The notes beneath the pieces are model-generated. The model had not been told where the DNA came from. It did no database searches and saw nothing but the letters and a program-made list of their open reading frames with translations. This document shows, piece by piece, positions 30,024-39,900 of a stretch of 64,000 nucleotides of DNA; the first letter of the stretch is position 1, and each line of letters opens with the position of its first letter. Location of the stretch: positions 4,340,001 to 4,404,000 of the forward strand of contig NZ_CP026124.1 of the NCBI RefSeq assembly GCF_002902905.1, read 5' to 3'. The translations under genes were made by a program, and so were the position numbers. This DNA is from Achromobacter sp. AONIH1 (lineage in GTDB: Bacteria; Pseudomonadota; Gammaproteobacteria; Burkholderiales; Burkholderiaceae_B).

Positions 30024-30659
30024 ATGGCAGCCGAAAACCGACATCCCATCACCTTCTACACGGCCAATACGCCCAACGGCCTGAAGGTCGGCATCTACCT
30101 GCATGAGGCGGGCCTGGCACACCAGCGTCATCCCGTGGACCTGGGCGCGGGCGAGCAAAAGCGGCCCGAATACCTGAAGATCAACCCGAACGGCAAGATT
30201 CCCGCCATCGTCGACCACGAGGCCGGGCTGACGGTGTTCGAATCGGGCGCGATTCTTTCGTACCTGAGCAACAAGACCGGCCATCTGCAGCCGGACACGC
30301 TGGCCGGACAGCTGGCGGTGCAGCAATGGCTGCATTTCCAGATCGGCGGCATCGGCCCCATGCTGGGGCAGCTCTGGTGGTTCCTGCATGGCTCCAAAAG
30401 CGGCAACGAAGAGGCGATCGAGCGCTACCGCAAGGAGTCGCTGCGCCTGCTGGACGTGGTGGACCGGCGGCTGGGCGAATCGCGCCATCTGGCCACACCG
30501 GATTACTCGATCGCGGACATCGCCGCCTTTTCATGGCTGAGATCGGCTGAGGAGCTGCAGCTGGACATCGCGCCGTTCGAGCACGTGGGCCGGTGGCTGG
30601 AGGCCATCGAGGCCAGGCCGGCGGTCCAGGCGGCGGTGAGGGCAAACCAGGGCGGGTGA
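30024..30659 (+). CDS. Glutathione S-transferase (YfcG/Ure2-like)
   Basis: 211 residues. N-terminal thioredoxin fold FYTANTPNGLKVGIYLHEAGL with NPNGKIPAIVDHEAGLTVFESGAILSYLSNKTG (cis-Pro and glutathione ESGAIL motif), then a helical domain ending PDYSIADIAAFSWLRSAEEL..EHVGRWLEAIEARPAVQAA. The N-terminal TxN-G rather than Ser/Cys is as in YfcG-type disulphide reductases. An imperfect palindrome TTGCATTTGCAA (29967-29978) sits in the gap to the divergent AceE-like gene. Confidence 0.92.
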   Translation: MAAENRHPITFYTANTPNGLKVGIYLHEAGLAHQRHPVDLGAGEQKRPEYLKINPNGKIPAIVDHEAGLTVFESGAILSYLSNKTGHLQPDTLAGQLAVQQWLHFQIGGIGPMLGQLWWFLHGSKSGNEEAIERYRKESLRLLDVVDRRLGESRHLATPDYSIADIAAFSWLRSAEELQLDIAPFEHVGRWLEAIEARPAVQAAVRANQGG

Positions 30660-30762
30660 TTGAGGACGGAACTGTCCGCAATGTTGCGCCCGCCGGCTGC
30701 TTTTTCCAACGGGTTCCCGGGCGCACACTGCCGTCCGTCATCACCCCTAAGGAACCCAGACC

Positions 30763-31107
30763 ATGACATCCCCGCACGTCGCCGCCTTCGTTGCCGGCCC
30801 CCAGCCCACCGTCTTCATCGTCAACGTCATCCATGCCCATCCCGGCAAGCAGGAGCAAGCCTTCAGCGCCATCCAGGACGTGGTGCACTACGTCGCCCGC
30901 ACCAAGCAGGGCTTCCTGTGGAGCAATCTGTCCAAGAGCACCGACGGCAAGACCGTGGTCAACATCGAGGCCATTTCCGGCGCGAACAAGGTGGACGAGT
31001 TCTTTTCCGATCCGGTATTCCTGGAGAAATTCCGCCGGCTCGACGAGGTGTCCACGAGCGAATTCCATACCTATCGCGTGGATGACCTGGTGCTGCCCGG
31101 GGCATGA
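30763..31107 (+). CDS. Antibiotic biosynthesis monooxygenase (ABM) domain protein
   Basis: 114 residues with one dimeric alpha/beta barrel domain: TVFIVNVIHAHPGKQEQAFSAIQDVVHYVARTKQGFLWSNLSKSTDGKTVVNIEAISG. Members are cofactor-free quinol oxygenases or haem-handling proteins; the function here is not known. AAGGAA is placed well before the ATG. Same direction as the GST gene, 104 bases after it, and convergent with the borosin-type cluster. Confidence 0.75.
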   Translation: MTSPHVAAFVAGPQPTVFIVNVIHAHPGKQEQAFSAIQDVVHYVARTKQGFLWSNLSKSTDGKTVVNIEAISGANKVDEFFSDPVFLEKFRRLDEVSTSEFHTYRVDDLVLPGA

Positions 31108-31159
31108 CCTCGTGCGGCTTGAGCGCCCCAGGGCTGGCGGGCGCGAGGCGCACTGAGCA

Positions 31160-31669
31160 TCATGCATCCGCCCGCCAGCGCCACGGGCAGCCGGCCACGA
31201 TGCCCTGGGCGGCCAGGGCATCGCCATCGCTGGCCGACGCGTCGGCGTAGTCGATGGGGGCTTCGGCATTCGGCCGGTTGTGCCAGAGGGCGCGTTCGGG
31301 CGGACAGACCGCATGCAGGCTGGTCACCAGCCATAGGGCGCCGCTGCGGGCCAGCGACAGGGTGGCGTCGCAAATGATGCCGTCGCGGCTGGCTTGCGTG
31401 CCGCGTTGTCCGATCAGGGCGTAGCGGCCGGTCAGGACCAGCGCGTCGTCCCGCGCCCGCAGGTCCAGCACGCGTTCCAGCACCAGATCCGTCAGCACGA
31501 ACCGGCGGACATGCAGGAAGCGCTGGAACGATTCGACCGTGGTCGCGCTGCCCTTGATGCTGAACTGCGCATGCGCGAACGTGGCGCGCAAGGCCGTCCA
31601 GTCACCGTGGATGAAGGCGCCGCGCAGTTCGCGCAACAGAGCCAGCGCCTCCGGCGGCGGCGTGTCCAT
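31160..31669 (-). CDS. NTF2-like protein, last gene of the borosin-type cluster
   Basis: 169 residues, MDTPPPEALALLRELRGAFIHGDWTALRATFAHAQFSIKGSATTVESFQRFLHV.., resembling SnoaL/NTF2-like small proteins. Its ATG shares one base with the preceding stop (TGATG), so it is translationally coupled. Such proteins in biosynthetic clusters often act as cyclases, isomerases or chaperone-like partners. A weak similarity in layout to the first gene of the cluster (51922-52632) is noted. Function unknown. Confidence 0.6.
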   Translation of the reverse strand: MDTPPPEALALLRELRGAFIHGDWTALRATFAHAQFSIKGSATTVESFQRFLHVRRFVLTDLVLERVLDLRARDDALVLTGRYALIGQRGTQASRDGIICDATLSLARSGALWLVTSLHAVCPPERALWHNRPNAEAPIDYADASASDGDALAAQGIVAGCPWRWRADA

Positions 31670-32670
31670 CAGCGCAGGAAGCTGGCGGCGGCCGGTTGTG
31701 CGAACGGCACGGCCGGCCTGGCCGGGTCGGCTTGGCGGGCACGGCGCCGGATGAGGCGGGCGACCGAGGCACCGTAGCGCATGTCGGTGTCGCGGATGCC
31801 CAGCCAGGCCACGTGCGAGTCGCCGGCGGTCGCGCGCACCCGATTGCCTTCCCAGAAGACGTAGCGCCCGTCGGGCAGGCGGCTGTAGTCCAGCGCGATG
31901 ATGTCCAGGCCCACCGCCCGGGCCGCCGCCAACACGCGTTCCGGATGCGGCTCGCCCTCCAGGCGGAACACCTCGTCCATCGAGCAGGTCTGCGCCCACA
32001 GGGCCGCATCCTTGTAGTTGACGAAGGCGGATATCGAGCGCATGAAGTGGGCGGGAATCACCTCATCGTCCACGACATAGCTGCGGAATTTGTGGAAGTA
32101 GAGCCCGGAGCGCTCGGTCTCGACGAACTCGATGGCGAGATTCAGGGGCAGCATGCCCTTCGCGTCCGGATAGGTCTGCAGGGCGAGCCGGCGCTGGGTC
32201 TCGATGGTGCGCTGCGCGTCCTCGGGCGTGCGCGCCAGATACATGCCCGACCCCCGATGCATGCCGTCGCGCCGCAGCACCAGCGGGTACGTCAGGTCGG
32301 TGATGTCCTCGAAGGCCGAGAAATGCTGGTACTTCGCGCATTCGATGCCGGCATCGGCCCAGCGGCTCAGGTAGAAGGAATGCAGGCTGTGCGCGTTCTC
32401 GACAGTGCCTATGACGGGAAAGCCGCGGGCCAGCAGTTCCGCTTCCCGGCGCGCGCCGTAGTAGACATAGTTGCGGTTGTAGTATCGGTAGACCGAGACG
32501 TACATCGCGTCATAGCGGTCGAGCCGGGGCAGCGGGTTCCATGGGTTGTACAGGTGCCATTCGATGTTCTGCTCGTCCAGCCCCCAGACGATGGAGCGGT
32601 GTTCCATGGGCAGCATGAAGCCGGTCAGGGTTTCGAAGCCGGTCATGATGAGCACGCGCAAGCGCTTCAT
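31669..32670 (-). CDS. ATP-grasp-like protein
   Basis: 333 residues. N-terminal pre-ATP-grasp fold (RVLIMTGFETLTGFMLPMEHRSIVWGLDEQNIEWHLYNPW), then features of an ATP-grasp ligase: YPLVLRRDGMHRGSGMYLARTPEDAQRTI (lysine-poor glycine loop), AIEFVETERSGLYFHKFRSYVVDDEVIPAHFM and ALDYSRLPDGRYVFWEGN where Mg-ligands D and E/N are expected. Relatives join an acid to an amine or form peptide bonds and macrolactams; a few, as in graspetides, modify peptides. ATGA overlap with the P450 gene, TGATG with the next. Confidence 0.65.
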   Translation of the reverse strand: MKRLRVLIMTGFETLTGFMLPMEHRSIVWGLDEQNIEWHLYNPWNPLPRLDRYDAMYVSVYRYYNRNYVYYGARREAELLARGFPVIGTVENAHSLHSFYLSRWADAGIECAKYQHFSAFEDITDLTYPLVLRRDGMHRGSGMYLARTPEDAQRTIETQRRLALQTYPDAKGMLPLNLAIEFVETERSGLYFHKFRSYVVDDEVIPAHFMRSISAFVNYKDAALWAQTCSMDEVFRLEGEPHPERVLAAARAVGLDIIALDYSRLPDGRYVFWEGNRVRATAGDSHVAWLGIRDTDMRYGASVARLIRRRARQADPARPAVPFAQPAAASFLR

Positions 32671-33875
32671 TGCTGTCCTCCGTTGGGGAAGGCGGGAGTC
32701 TGCGTCACCGGCAGATGCCGCAGACCGTGGAAGCTGACCGTGGGATGCCAGAGCGGCGCGCCCGCCAGCGACAGGCGGGGAAAGCGCGCGACGATGGCCT
32801 GCAGCGCGCGCTGGCCCTGCATGCGGGCAAACCAGCCGCCCAGGCAGGCATGGCGTCCCAGGCCGAAGGCCACGTGCCTGTTGTTCGTGCGGGTGATGTC
32901 GAAGCGCTCGGGATCCTCGAAGACCTCGGGATCCCGGTTGGCCGCGCCCAGCACCAGCATGAGCTGGTCGCCGGCGGCAATCCGCTTGCCCGCCAGTTCG
33001 TGGTCCTGCGTCGCCACCCGCCAGGCGATCTGCTGGGGCGATTCGACACGCAATATTTCCTCGATGGCCTTGGGCCAGAGATCGGGCTGCTCCCGCAGCA
33101 GGCGTCGCTGCTCGGGATGGCGCAGCAGCAACAGCAGGCCGTTGCCGATGAGATTGACGGTGGTCTCATGTCCGGCGGGGAACATAAGCACCAGATTGGC
33201 CAGCGCGTCCTCGAGCCCGACGGGATGCTCCTGCATGGAACGCATCAGATCGCCCGCCAGTCCGGCATCCTCGGGGCATTCCATTTTCTCGCGCAGATAT
33301 TCCTTGAACGCGGCGATGCCGGCCGCGGCATCACCGAGCACCGGGGCCGCGGGCAGCGGTTCGATCAAGGAGGCCACCTGGTTGGACCAGGCCTTGACCC
33401 GGGCCTGGTCGGCGGAGGCGACATCGAATACGCGGCAGACCGTGCTGACGGGCACGGGCAGCGCGAAGTCGCCGACGGCATCGAAATCCTGGTCGCCGTC
33501 CAGCGCGTTCAGCCGCTGGTCCAGGATGTCATCGATCATCCGCGCCAGGCGTCCTTCGCTGGCCGGGCTGAACGCCTGGATGATGGCCCGCCGCAGCGGC
33601 TTGTGATCCGGCTCGTCGCGGTTCAGCACGGAGTGCGTGAGCAGCCACGCCACGCCGGGGCGCGAGCGGTAGCGCTGGGCAAAACCGGGCCAGCGCGAGA
33701 CTTCCGAGCTGTATGAAGGATCGCGCAAGACCTGGCTGACTTCCGCATAGCGGGTCAGCACCCAGATGCCCATGGCGCTCCTGTGCACGGGATCCTGCTC
33801 GCGCAAGTCCCGGTAGTGGGCATAGGGCGCGGCCGAGAAATCCTTGGCAAAGGGGTTGAAGCGCATGTCATTCAT
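32667..33875 (-). CDS. Cytochrome P450
   Basis: 402 residues, a soluble bacterial class P450. I-helix AGHETTVN (normal Glu/Thr pair for O2 activation), ExxR helix as EEILR, and haem loop FGLGRHACLGGWFAR with the haem-binding C344. It has no fused redox partner and none is in the window. Start at 33875 (MNDMRFNPFA) with GGAG eight bases upstream. As part of the cluster it should hydroxylate or cross-link a biosynthetic intermediate. The stop overlaps the ATP-grasp start. Confidence 0.93.
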   Translation of the reverse strand: MNDMRFNPFAKDFSAAPYAHYRDLREQDPVHRSAMGIWVLTRYAEVSQVLRDPSYSSEVSRWPGFAQRYRSRPGVAWLLTHSVLNRDEPDHKPLRRAIIQAFSPASEGRLARMIDDILDQRLNALDGDQDFDAVGDFALPVPVSTVCRVFDVASADQARVKAWSNQVASLIEPLPAAPVLGDAAAGIAAFKEYLREKMECPEDAGLAGDLMRSMQEHPVGLEDALANLVLMFPAGHETTVNLIGNGLLLLLRHPEQRRLLREQPDLWPKAIEEILRVESPQQIAWRVATQDHELAGKRIAAGDQLMLVLGAANRDPEVFEDPERFDITRTNNRHVAFGLGRHACLGGWFARMQGQRALQAIVARFPRLSLAGAPLWHPTVSFHGLRHLPVTQTPAFPNGGQQ

Positions 33876-34396
33876 GATCCGTTCTCCAGCCAGTCGAGCA
33901 GGGCGCCATCGTCGCGCGGCCGTTCGCCGTGCGCCCGCAGCAGGATCTCGGCGGCCAGTCCGAACGGCAGCGTGACGATCAGCCCGCGGGGCTTGAAGCT
34001 GGCCAGGTAGATCGCCGCTTCCGCCACGCTGTCGATGCGCGCGAGCATGGCGCGCAGGTCTTCCGAGGATTGGATGCGCCAGCGCCGGCTGTAGGTGCGC
34101 GTGCGTTCTCGGGCGTGCGGGTCCAGCGCCAGCATGGCCCTGGCGAGGTCGACCAGGGCCAGCGCCGTGGCGCGGGTCTGTCCGCTCGCCAGGGCGCCGA
34201 TATCGCGCCACAGTTGCGGTTCCAGCCGGCAGCGGAAGGCCCGCGCGGCGGGCACCGGCGCCTGCGCGCGCAGGGAGCGGACCACGTCGGTCATGTCGGT
34301 GGGCGCGGCGCCCACCAGGCGGGCGGCGAGCGCGCGCAATTGTGGCGACAGCGCATCGCTGCCCACGTGGGCCACCGGGGCGTCCAGGGTCGTCAT
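33872..34396 (-). CDS. Unknown protein in the borosin-type cluster
   Basis: 174 residues, MTTLDAPVAHVGSDALSPQLRALAARLVGA... Not recognised. Predominantly helical, Arg- and Ala-rich, one Cys (in RAFRCRLEP), no signal peptide. The C-terminal part has a more hydrophobic stretch KPRGLIVTLPFGLAAEILLRAHG. Its start and stop both overlap neighbours by ATGA, so it is certainly part of the operon. Could be a scaffold or a degenerate transferase partner. Confidence 0.7.
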   Translation of the reverse strand: MTTLDAPVAHVGSDALSPQLRALAARLVGAAPTDMTDVVRSLRAQAPVPAARAFRCRLEPQLWRDIGALASGQTRATALALVDLARAMLALDPHARERTRTYSRRWRIQSSEDLRAMLARIDSVAEAAIYLASFKPRGLIVTLPFGLAAEILLRAHGERPRDDGALLDWLENGS

Positions 34397-35070
34397 CGGA
34401 TGGTTGACTCGAAGGGGTGGATGGCCACCGGCCGTGGCCAGAGCGCGTAGGCGCGCAGCTGGCCGCTGGCGGTCAGCCTGGCCAGCAAGCCGTCGCTGGG
34501 ATAGCGCATGCCGCGCAGATGTTCCAGCAGCTTGCGGGCGCCGCGCTGGGTCACCAGATAGCAACTGGCGCCGCCACAGGACCAGGCCTCGTAGACCGAC
34601 AGGGCGCCAGCCCGGCGAACGGGCGTGTCCCGCTCGGGATTGAAGGCGGGCCGGATCGAGGCCAGCGTCTCGTCGTTGAGATAATGCAGGTAGACTAGGT
34701 CGCCATCGCCAGGAAGCCCGCGCAGCAGCGTCCACAGATCCAGCGAGGGCGGCAGCACGAGGTCGTCTTCGCACACCAGTCCATAGCGCCGGTCGGACTG
34801 GCACAGCATGCGCCAGACGTGGGCATGGGACAGCGCGCAGCCCACTTCCGCGTGCGACATGGGGCCGGACAGTCCTTCATTCTGCGGATGCAGCTCGCCG
34901 GCGCCTCGCATGGCGTCGAGGTCGAGATCCGCGCCTTCCACCGCGTCGACGAAGGTCGCCGGCCAGCCCAGGCGGCCGAATTGCCTTTCCATATGCCGGC
35001 GGCGCGCACCGCTGCGCGGCAGGCTGATGCAATAGACGCCGCAGGGCAGCCCCAAATGGCCCGCCATCAT
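34393..35070 (-). CDS. Glycosyltransferase family 25-like protein
   Basis: 225 residues. N-terminus GVYCISLPRSGARRRHMERQFGRLGWPATFVDAVEG is the typical GT25 (LPS galactosyltransferase-like) opening; the VGCALSHAHVWRML motif and acidic metal site YGLVCEDDLVLP follow, then GGASCYLVTQRGARKLLEHL. It probably adds a hexose from a nucleotide sugar to the cluster product. Overlaps both neighbours by four bases (ATGA). Confidence 0.82.
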   Translation of the reverse strand: MMAGHLGLPCGVYCISLPRSGARRRHMERQFGRLGWPATFVDAVEGADLDLDAMRGAGELHPQNEGLSGPMSHAEVGCALSHAHVWRMLCQSDRRYGLVCEDDLVLPPSLDLWTLLRGLPGDGDLVYLHYLNDETLASIRPAFNPERDTPVRRAGALSVYEAWSCGGASCYLVTQRGARKLLEHLRGMRYPSDGLLARLTASGQLRAYALWPRPVAIHPFESTIR

Positions 35071-36905
35071 GCGGCTCTCAGGTGCGACACCAGCCGCTGC
35101 AGCTCGTCGAATTCCTCGGACGCCTGCGGATCCGGGTGGGCCGTGGCTTGCGGCTTGAGCGTCAGCCGCTGCCCGAGCAGCAGGCCATCCATGCCGCAGG
35201 ACCGATAGCATTCGATCGCGTCGGCGGCGGTCTCGACGATGGGCTTGCCCGCCAGATTGAACGACGTGTTCAGCAGCACCGGCACGCCGGTGAGCGCGCC
35301 GAACGCCTCGATGATCTCGTACAGCCACGGATTGTGTTCACGGCGCAGCGTCTGCACGCGCGCGGTGCCATCCACGTGCGTGATGGCGCCGAGCTGGTCC
35401 CGCAGCGCTTCCCGGACGGGGAACACGCGCAGCATGAACGGGCTTTCGTCATCGCCGGCCTCGCCCAGGTCAAACCATTGCCGCGCCTGCTCGTAGAGGA
35501 CCACCGGGGCGAACGGCCGGAACAGTTCGCGATGCTTGATGCGGGCGTTCACGATATGGGTCATGGCCGGGCTGCGCGGGTCGGCCAGGATGCTGCGATT
35601 GCCCAGGGCGCGCGGCCCGTGCTCTGAACCATGCTGGAACAGACCCAGGATGCGGCCCTCGGCCAGCAGGGCCGCGATGTCTTGCGCGCTGGCCTGGCGC
35701 GTCGAGATGCCGTGGTCGGCCAGCGTGCGTTCCAGCGCCTGCGAAGTCTCGGCGGGCGGGCCGAGGTAGTCGGTGGCCACCGGCGCGCGCGGATGTCCCG
35801 CCAGGATCTGGGCGCCATACAGCGCGCAGGCCAGCGCATGGCCGTTGTCGCCGGGGTTGGGCGCGATGTAGAGCTGGCGAAACCCCGCCTCGTCGGCGAT
35901 GCGCTGATTCGCGCAGCTGTTCAGCGCCACGCCGCCGGCCAGGCAGATGGCGTCCACGTCCGGCAGGCGGCGGCGCAGCGCGCCGGCCGCGTTGAGCATG
36001 ATCTCCTCGATCATGCGCTGGATCGCGAAAGCGATGTCGGCATGTCCGGGCAGCAGCGCGCCATCCTCGCGGCGTGGCGCGTAGCGCGCGACCTGGGGCA
36101 GGTATTCGGCCGCCGGCGGGAAGGAGAACGAGCCGTCCTCGTGCAGCCCGAGCGCCGGCCGCAGCTTGCGGTAGAGCGTGTCGCGGCCATAGGAAGCCAG
36201 GCCCATGGTCTTGCCTTCGTCGCCCGCGTAGAACCCCAGATGGCGCGAGAATTCGGCGTACAGCAGTCCGGGGCTGCTACCGGGATGCAGGTGTTCCTGC
36301 AAGACCTCCATCCTCAGGCCATGCGCATGGCTCAGGGTCATGGCGATCCGCGATTCGTCCATGCGCCCCAGATCCTCGCCGCTCTCGTCGGCGGTCAGCA
36401 CGGCGGCGCGCTCGAACGGACTGGGCAGGTAAGCCTGCCATTGATGGATCTGGTGGTGTTCCAGGCCGCGCACGACCTCGGCATTGGGGAACAGGCATTC
36501 CAGCAGCGTGCCGACGCGTCCCCAGTTGAAGGCGAAGTGGCAGTCGGCGGTGACGATCATGTCGATGTCCTCCGGCCCCAGCGGCAGGCCGCCGAGCAGG
36601 TGGCGCACGAATGGCAGCAGCGCGTCCTCGGAGATGAATGACGGCGGAAAGCCGTTGAATGAATAGTCGAGCGCGTCGCGGATGGCGTGGTCCACGTCGG
36701 ACTCGCCGCTGTGGATGTCGGTCAGCTCGCGCCGGCTGAACAGCAGCGAATGCTTGCAGCCGGTGTAGCGGTCCAGCGTCAGGGCGCGCACCCCGTGGCG
36801 GGCGGAGACCAGGGCCGCGGCGGCGCCATGGCCGGTGGAGCAAAGGCCCAGCACGTTTGCCGCGCTGTGCCGGGGCGTATCGGGCGTGGTTTCAGGACCA
36901 GTCAT
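35067..36905 (-). CDS. Carbamoyltransferase (NodU/CmcH/TobZ family)
   Basis: 612 residues. Kae1-like N-terminal domain NVLGLCSTGHGAAAALV with the metal/nucleotide residues in GLEHHQIHQWQAYLPSPFERAAVLTADESGED and GDEGKTMGLASYG, IQRMIEEIMLNAAGAL and CLAGGVALNSCANQRI; C-terminal YrdC-like part GPRALGNRSILADPR and PVLLNTSFNLAGKPIVET. These enzymes make carbamoyl-AMP and move the carbamoyl group to a hydroxyl, usually of a sugar or polyketide. Adjacent to the GT25 gene, so a carbamoylated sugar is likely. Overlaps the upstream gene by 14 bases. Confidence 0.93.
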   Translation of the reverse strand: MTGPETTPDTPRHSAANVLGLCSTGHGAAAALVSARHGVRALTLDRYTGCKHSLLFSRRELTDIHSGESDVDHAIRDALDYSFNGFPPSFISEDALLPFVRHLLGGLPLGPEDIDMIVTADCHFAFNWGRVGTLLECLFPNAEVVRGLEHHQIHQWQAYLPSPFERAAVLTADESGEDLGRMDESRIAMTLSHAHGLRMEVLQEHLHPGSSPGLLYAEFSRHLGFYAGDEGKTMGLASYGRDTLYRKLRPALGLHEDGSFSFPPAAEYLPQVARYAPRREDGALLPGHADIAFAIQRMIEEIMLNAAGALRRRLPDVDAICLAGGVALNSCANQRIADEAGFRQLYIAPNPGDNGHALACALYGAQILAGHPRAPVATDYLGPPAETSQALERTLADHGISTRQASAQDIAALLAEGRILGLFQHGSEHGPRALGNRSILADPRSPAMTHIVNARIKHRELFRPFAPVVLYEQARQWFDLGEAGDDESPFMLRVFPVREALRDQLGAITHVDGTARVQTLRREHNPWLYEIIEAFGALTGVPVLLNTSFNLAGKPIVETAADAIECYRSCGMDGLLLGQRLTLKPQATAHPDPQASEEFDELQRLVSHLRAA

Positions 36906-39900
36906 CGGGACCCTCGTAGATGCGTGGATGGCTGCGGGCGACGTCGCCGGCGGTGACGCTCTGGGCCACCAGCGAATCGATGTAGGCCTGCAGGCCGGCA
37001 TTGGCCCGCAGCATGGAGTTGAAGACCGAATTGACCCAGGTCAGGCAGTCAAGCTGGCATTTGTCGATCAAGGCGCCGAAATTGGAAGGCAGCGGATTGG
37101 CGGCCAGCGCCGTGATGATGGCTTGCAGGTCTGTCGCGACTTGTTGCCTGGAGGTGGCGTCCAGGCCCTGCTGCGCCTGCAAGGCCGTCAGCAGTGCCTG
37201 GGTCTGGGCGCTGATCTGAGCCACCGGAATGGAGGTTTCGGTGGCGGCCTCGCCCACGCCCTTGATGCGGCTCCATATCTGGTAGACCAGCGCGATCGGC
37301 GCCGAGAACAGGCTTTGCAGATAGACGGCGTCCAGCAGCCGTCCGGACATGCGGGTCAGGTTGTAGAGGCGCTTGGCGACCTTGCCCAGGTTGTACTTGG
37401 CCTTGCCCGGCGTGCCGAACTTCTTCACTTCCAGCGCCAGCTGCGCCAGGTAGTACGCGCGCAGGTCGGCGCCGATCGCGGCGTACAGGCTCGCGACCAG
37501 CGATTCCTGGCGGGTGTCCAGGTAGATCTCCTGGAGGAAGGCGTCCTGGGCGCCGTCCATGGTGGTGATGTTGCCCACCGGATCCTGCCAGGTCGGGTCG
37601 AGCACGTTGCTGGTGTTCATCACGATCTGCTGAGACGGGTTCGAGAAGATCCAGTCGAACTTGATCCAGCCCGGATTGCTGCTGGCGTCGGCCCAGGCGA
37701 TGGTGGCGGACTGCCCGGTGTCCGTGCGCGTGCCCGTGATCTGGCCGGCCGTGATCTGGGCCGGAGTCCAGGCGATGGGCGCGCCCTTGGGGCCGACGTC
37801 GCTGCTGCCCGTGGCCTGGAATGGATAGGGGTAGATGCCGAACTTCAGCTCGACCAGCTGCGCCAGGATGCCGGGGACATTGGGCGTCGTCATCCCCCGG
37901 CTGCGCACGATCGTGCCCAGCGTGGCCTGGGCCTGGGCCAGCGTGGCGGCGTTGATGTTGACCCGTTCGGTGAAGTCCAGATCGCCCGGATAGAGCTGGA
38001 AAGTGTCCTGGGCGGTGGAACCGGACATGGCCAGGGCGGTCTGCACGCCCGCGGGCACGGGCGAGCCATTGCCGCCGACGGCCACCACCGCCGTCACGCT
38101 GGAGGCCAGCGGCAGCGAGCTGCCGTTGAAGTCGATCATCGCCACGTTGGGACCAAACACGGCGTTGGCGCTGTCGCGCACGAACCAGGTGCCCAGGCAG
38201 TTGATTGTGGCGGCCCTGACCCAGGCGCGCGTGGTCACGCCGTTGTAGGGCAGGCTTTGCTGGGTCAGCAGGGCGCCGACCTGGTCCGGTCCCCAGCCGG
38301 CGATCGCGGTCGGCGCCGGGGACAAGGCCAGCGCGGCGCTGGGCAGGTAGATCTCGCCGCCGGTCGTGCCCGAGGCGCTGGGCAGCGCGTAGGAGCCGGA
38401 CGGCCCGGGCATGGCGCTGGCGATGGCGGGCAGGGGCGAGGGCAGGGCGCTGACCAGCGCGGGCGTGCCGGCAAAATTGCCCTGGGGATAGAGCGCCGCG
38501 TCGGCTTCGTTCACCATCGCGCTGGCGCCCAGGGCGGCGCTGGCGGTCGCGGTGCCGGTCTGCCGCCAGCGCCGCGCGCCCGTGTACAGATCGAAGGCCG
38601 ACAGATTGCCCGCGCCGTCCTGCACCATCAGCGTCGTGCCCCACAGCGTCGGCGTGGCCGAGAGCGGCTGCGACAAGGTCACGGACCAGCACTGCCACCA
38701 GGTGCCGGGCAGGTCGATGAAGGTCCAGGCATACACCGCCAGCTGGCCCGAGCGCGCGGGCACGACGAGCCGGTCGCCCACCAGTAGCACTTTGGAGAAA
38801 TCGATGCCCGTGATGCCGGGGGGGACCACATTGGCGGCGACGGCCTTGGTGGCGGTATCCACCACGTCGAAGCTGTCGCCCTGGCCATTGAGCAGCGCCT
38901 GTCCGGATCCGGGGCTGGCCAGCAGGGTGACGGCGGCGGGCCGCGCGAGCGTCCAGCTGGAGCCGTCGGCGTTGAAGCCGTAGAGCGTGCTGCCGGCCGC
39001 GGCCAACGGCAGGCCGGCGGCGAGCGTGGCGCCGCACGCGGAGAAGTCGGTGCTGGTGCGCGCGCTCCACTTGATGGCGGGTTGCGAACCCAGCGTCAGC
39101 GCATAGACGCCCATGCTGGATACCGCGTACAGCGTGGCGCCATCGCTGCCCAGCAGGGTGGCGGTCACCTTCGATTGCGAGGCGGCGTTCATGAAGGTGA
39201 GCGCGGACTGGACCCCGGGCGTGGCGGGGGTGGTCATGTCCACCGAGACCAGGTTTCCCTGGCCGGTGCAGAACCACACCGTGTTGCCGGTGGCGACCGG
39301 CGTCGCGTCCACCGGGCCGCTGACGATGGGCGCGCTGTAGGTCCACAGGTCCTGGCCCTGGTAGGTATCGTAGGCATGCAGCGCGGACATCTGCGCGCCG
39401 CTTTCGCCGAACATCGCCAGGCGGCCGTATCCCAGCGGTGGCGCGGTCACCGGAGATTGCACCAGCGGAGCCATGCCCGGGAGCACGCTGCCGTCGACCG
39501 TCTGATAGAAGTTCAGCAGCGTGCCGACGGTCGGGATCGCGATGCCGCCGGGGGCTGGCGGTGGCGGCGGCAGTTCCAGCAGCGGGTACAGCGCCTGTAC
39601 GTAGTTCATCGCGCTGACCGAGGCGGATGCCGGATCGCTGGCCGCCAGGGCCTGGGCGCCCGACAGGCTGGAGGATCCCTCGAAATCGAGCAGTCCGGCA
39701 TATGCCACGCCCAACTCATGCATCAACGATGCCGCCAGCGCGATGGTGCCGGACGCGGAATCCAGATACACCTGCTGCCAGCAGGCGTCCAGGACCTGGG
39801 CGGTGTCGGTCGTGGTGGTGGAATTGACGATCTGCATGCAGATGCCGTCCATCATCTGCACCGACAGCGGCTTGGTCAGGTCAAAAGTGATGGTCAACGT

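Noticed and set aside
31108..31159. Possible terminator between the ABM gene and the cluster end
   Set aside because: No convincing stem with a T-run could be drawn in the 52-base gap.
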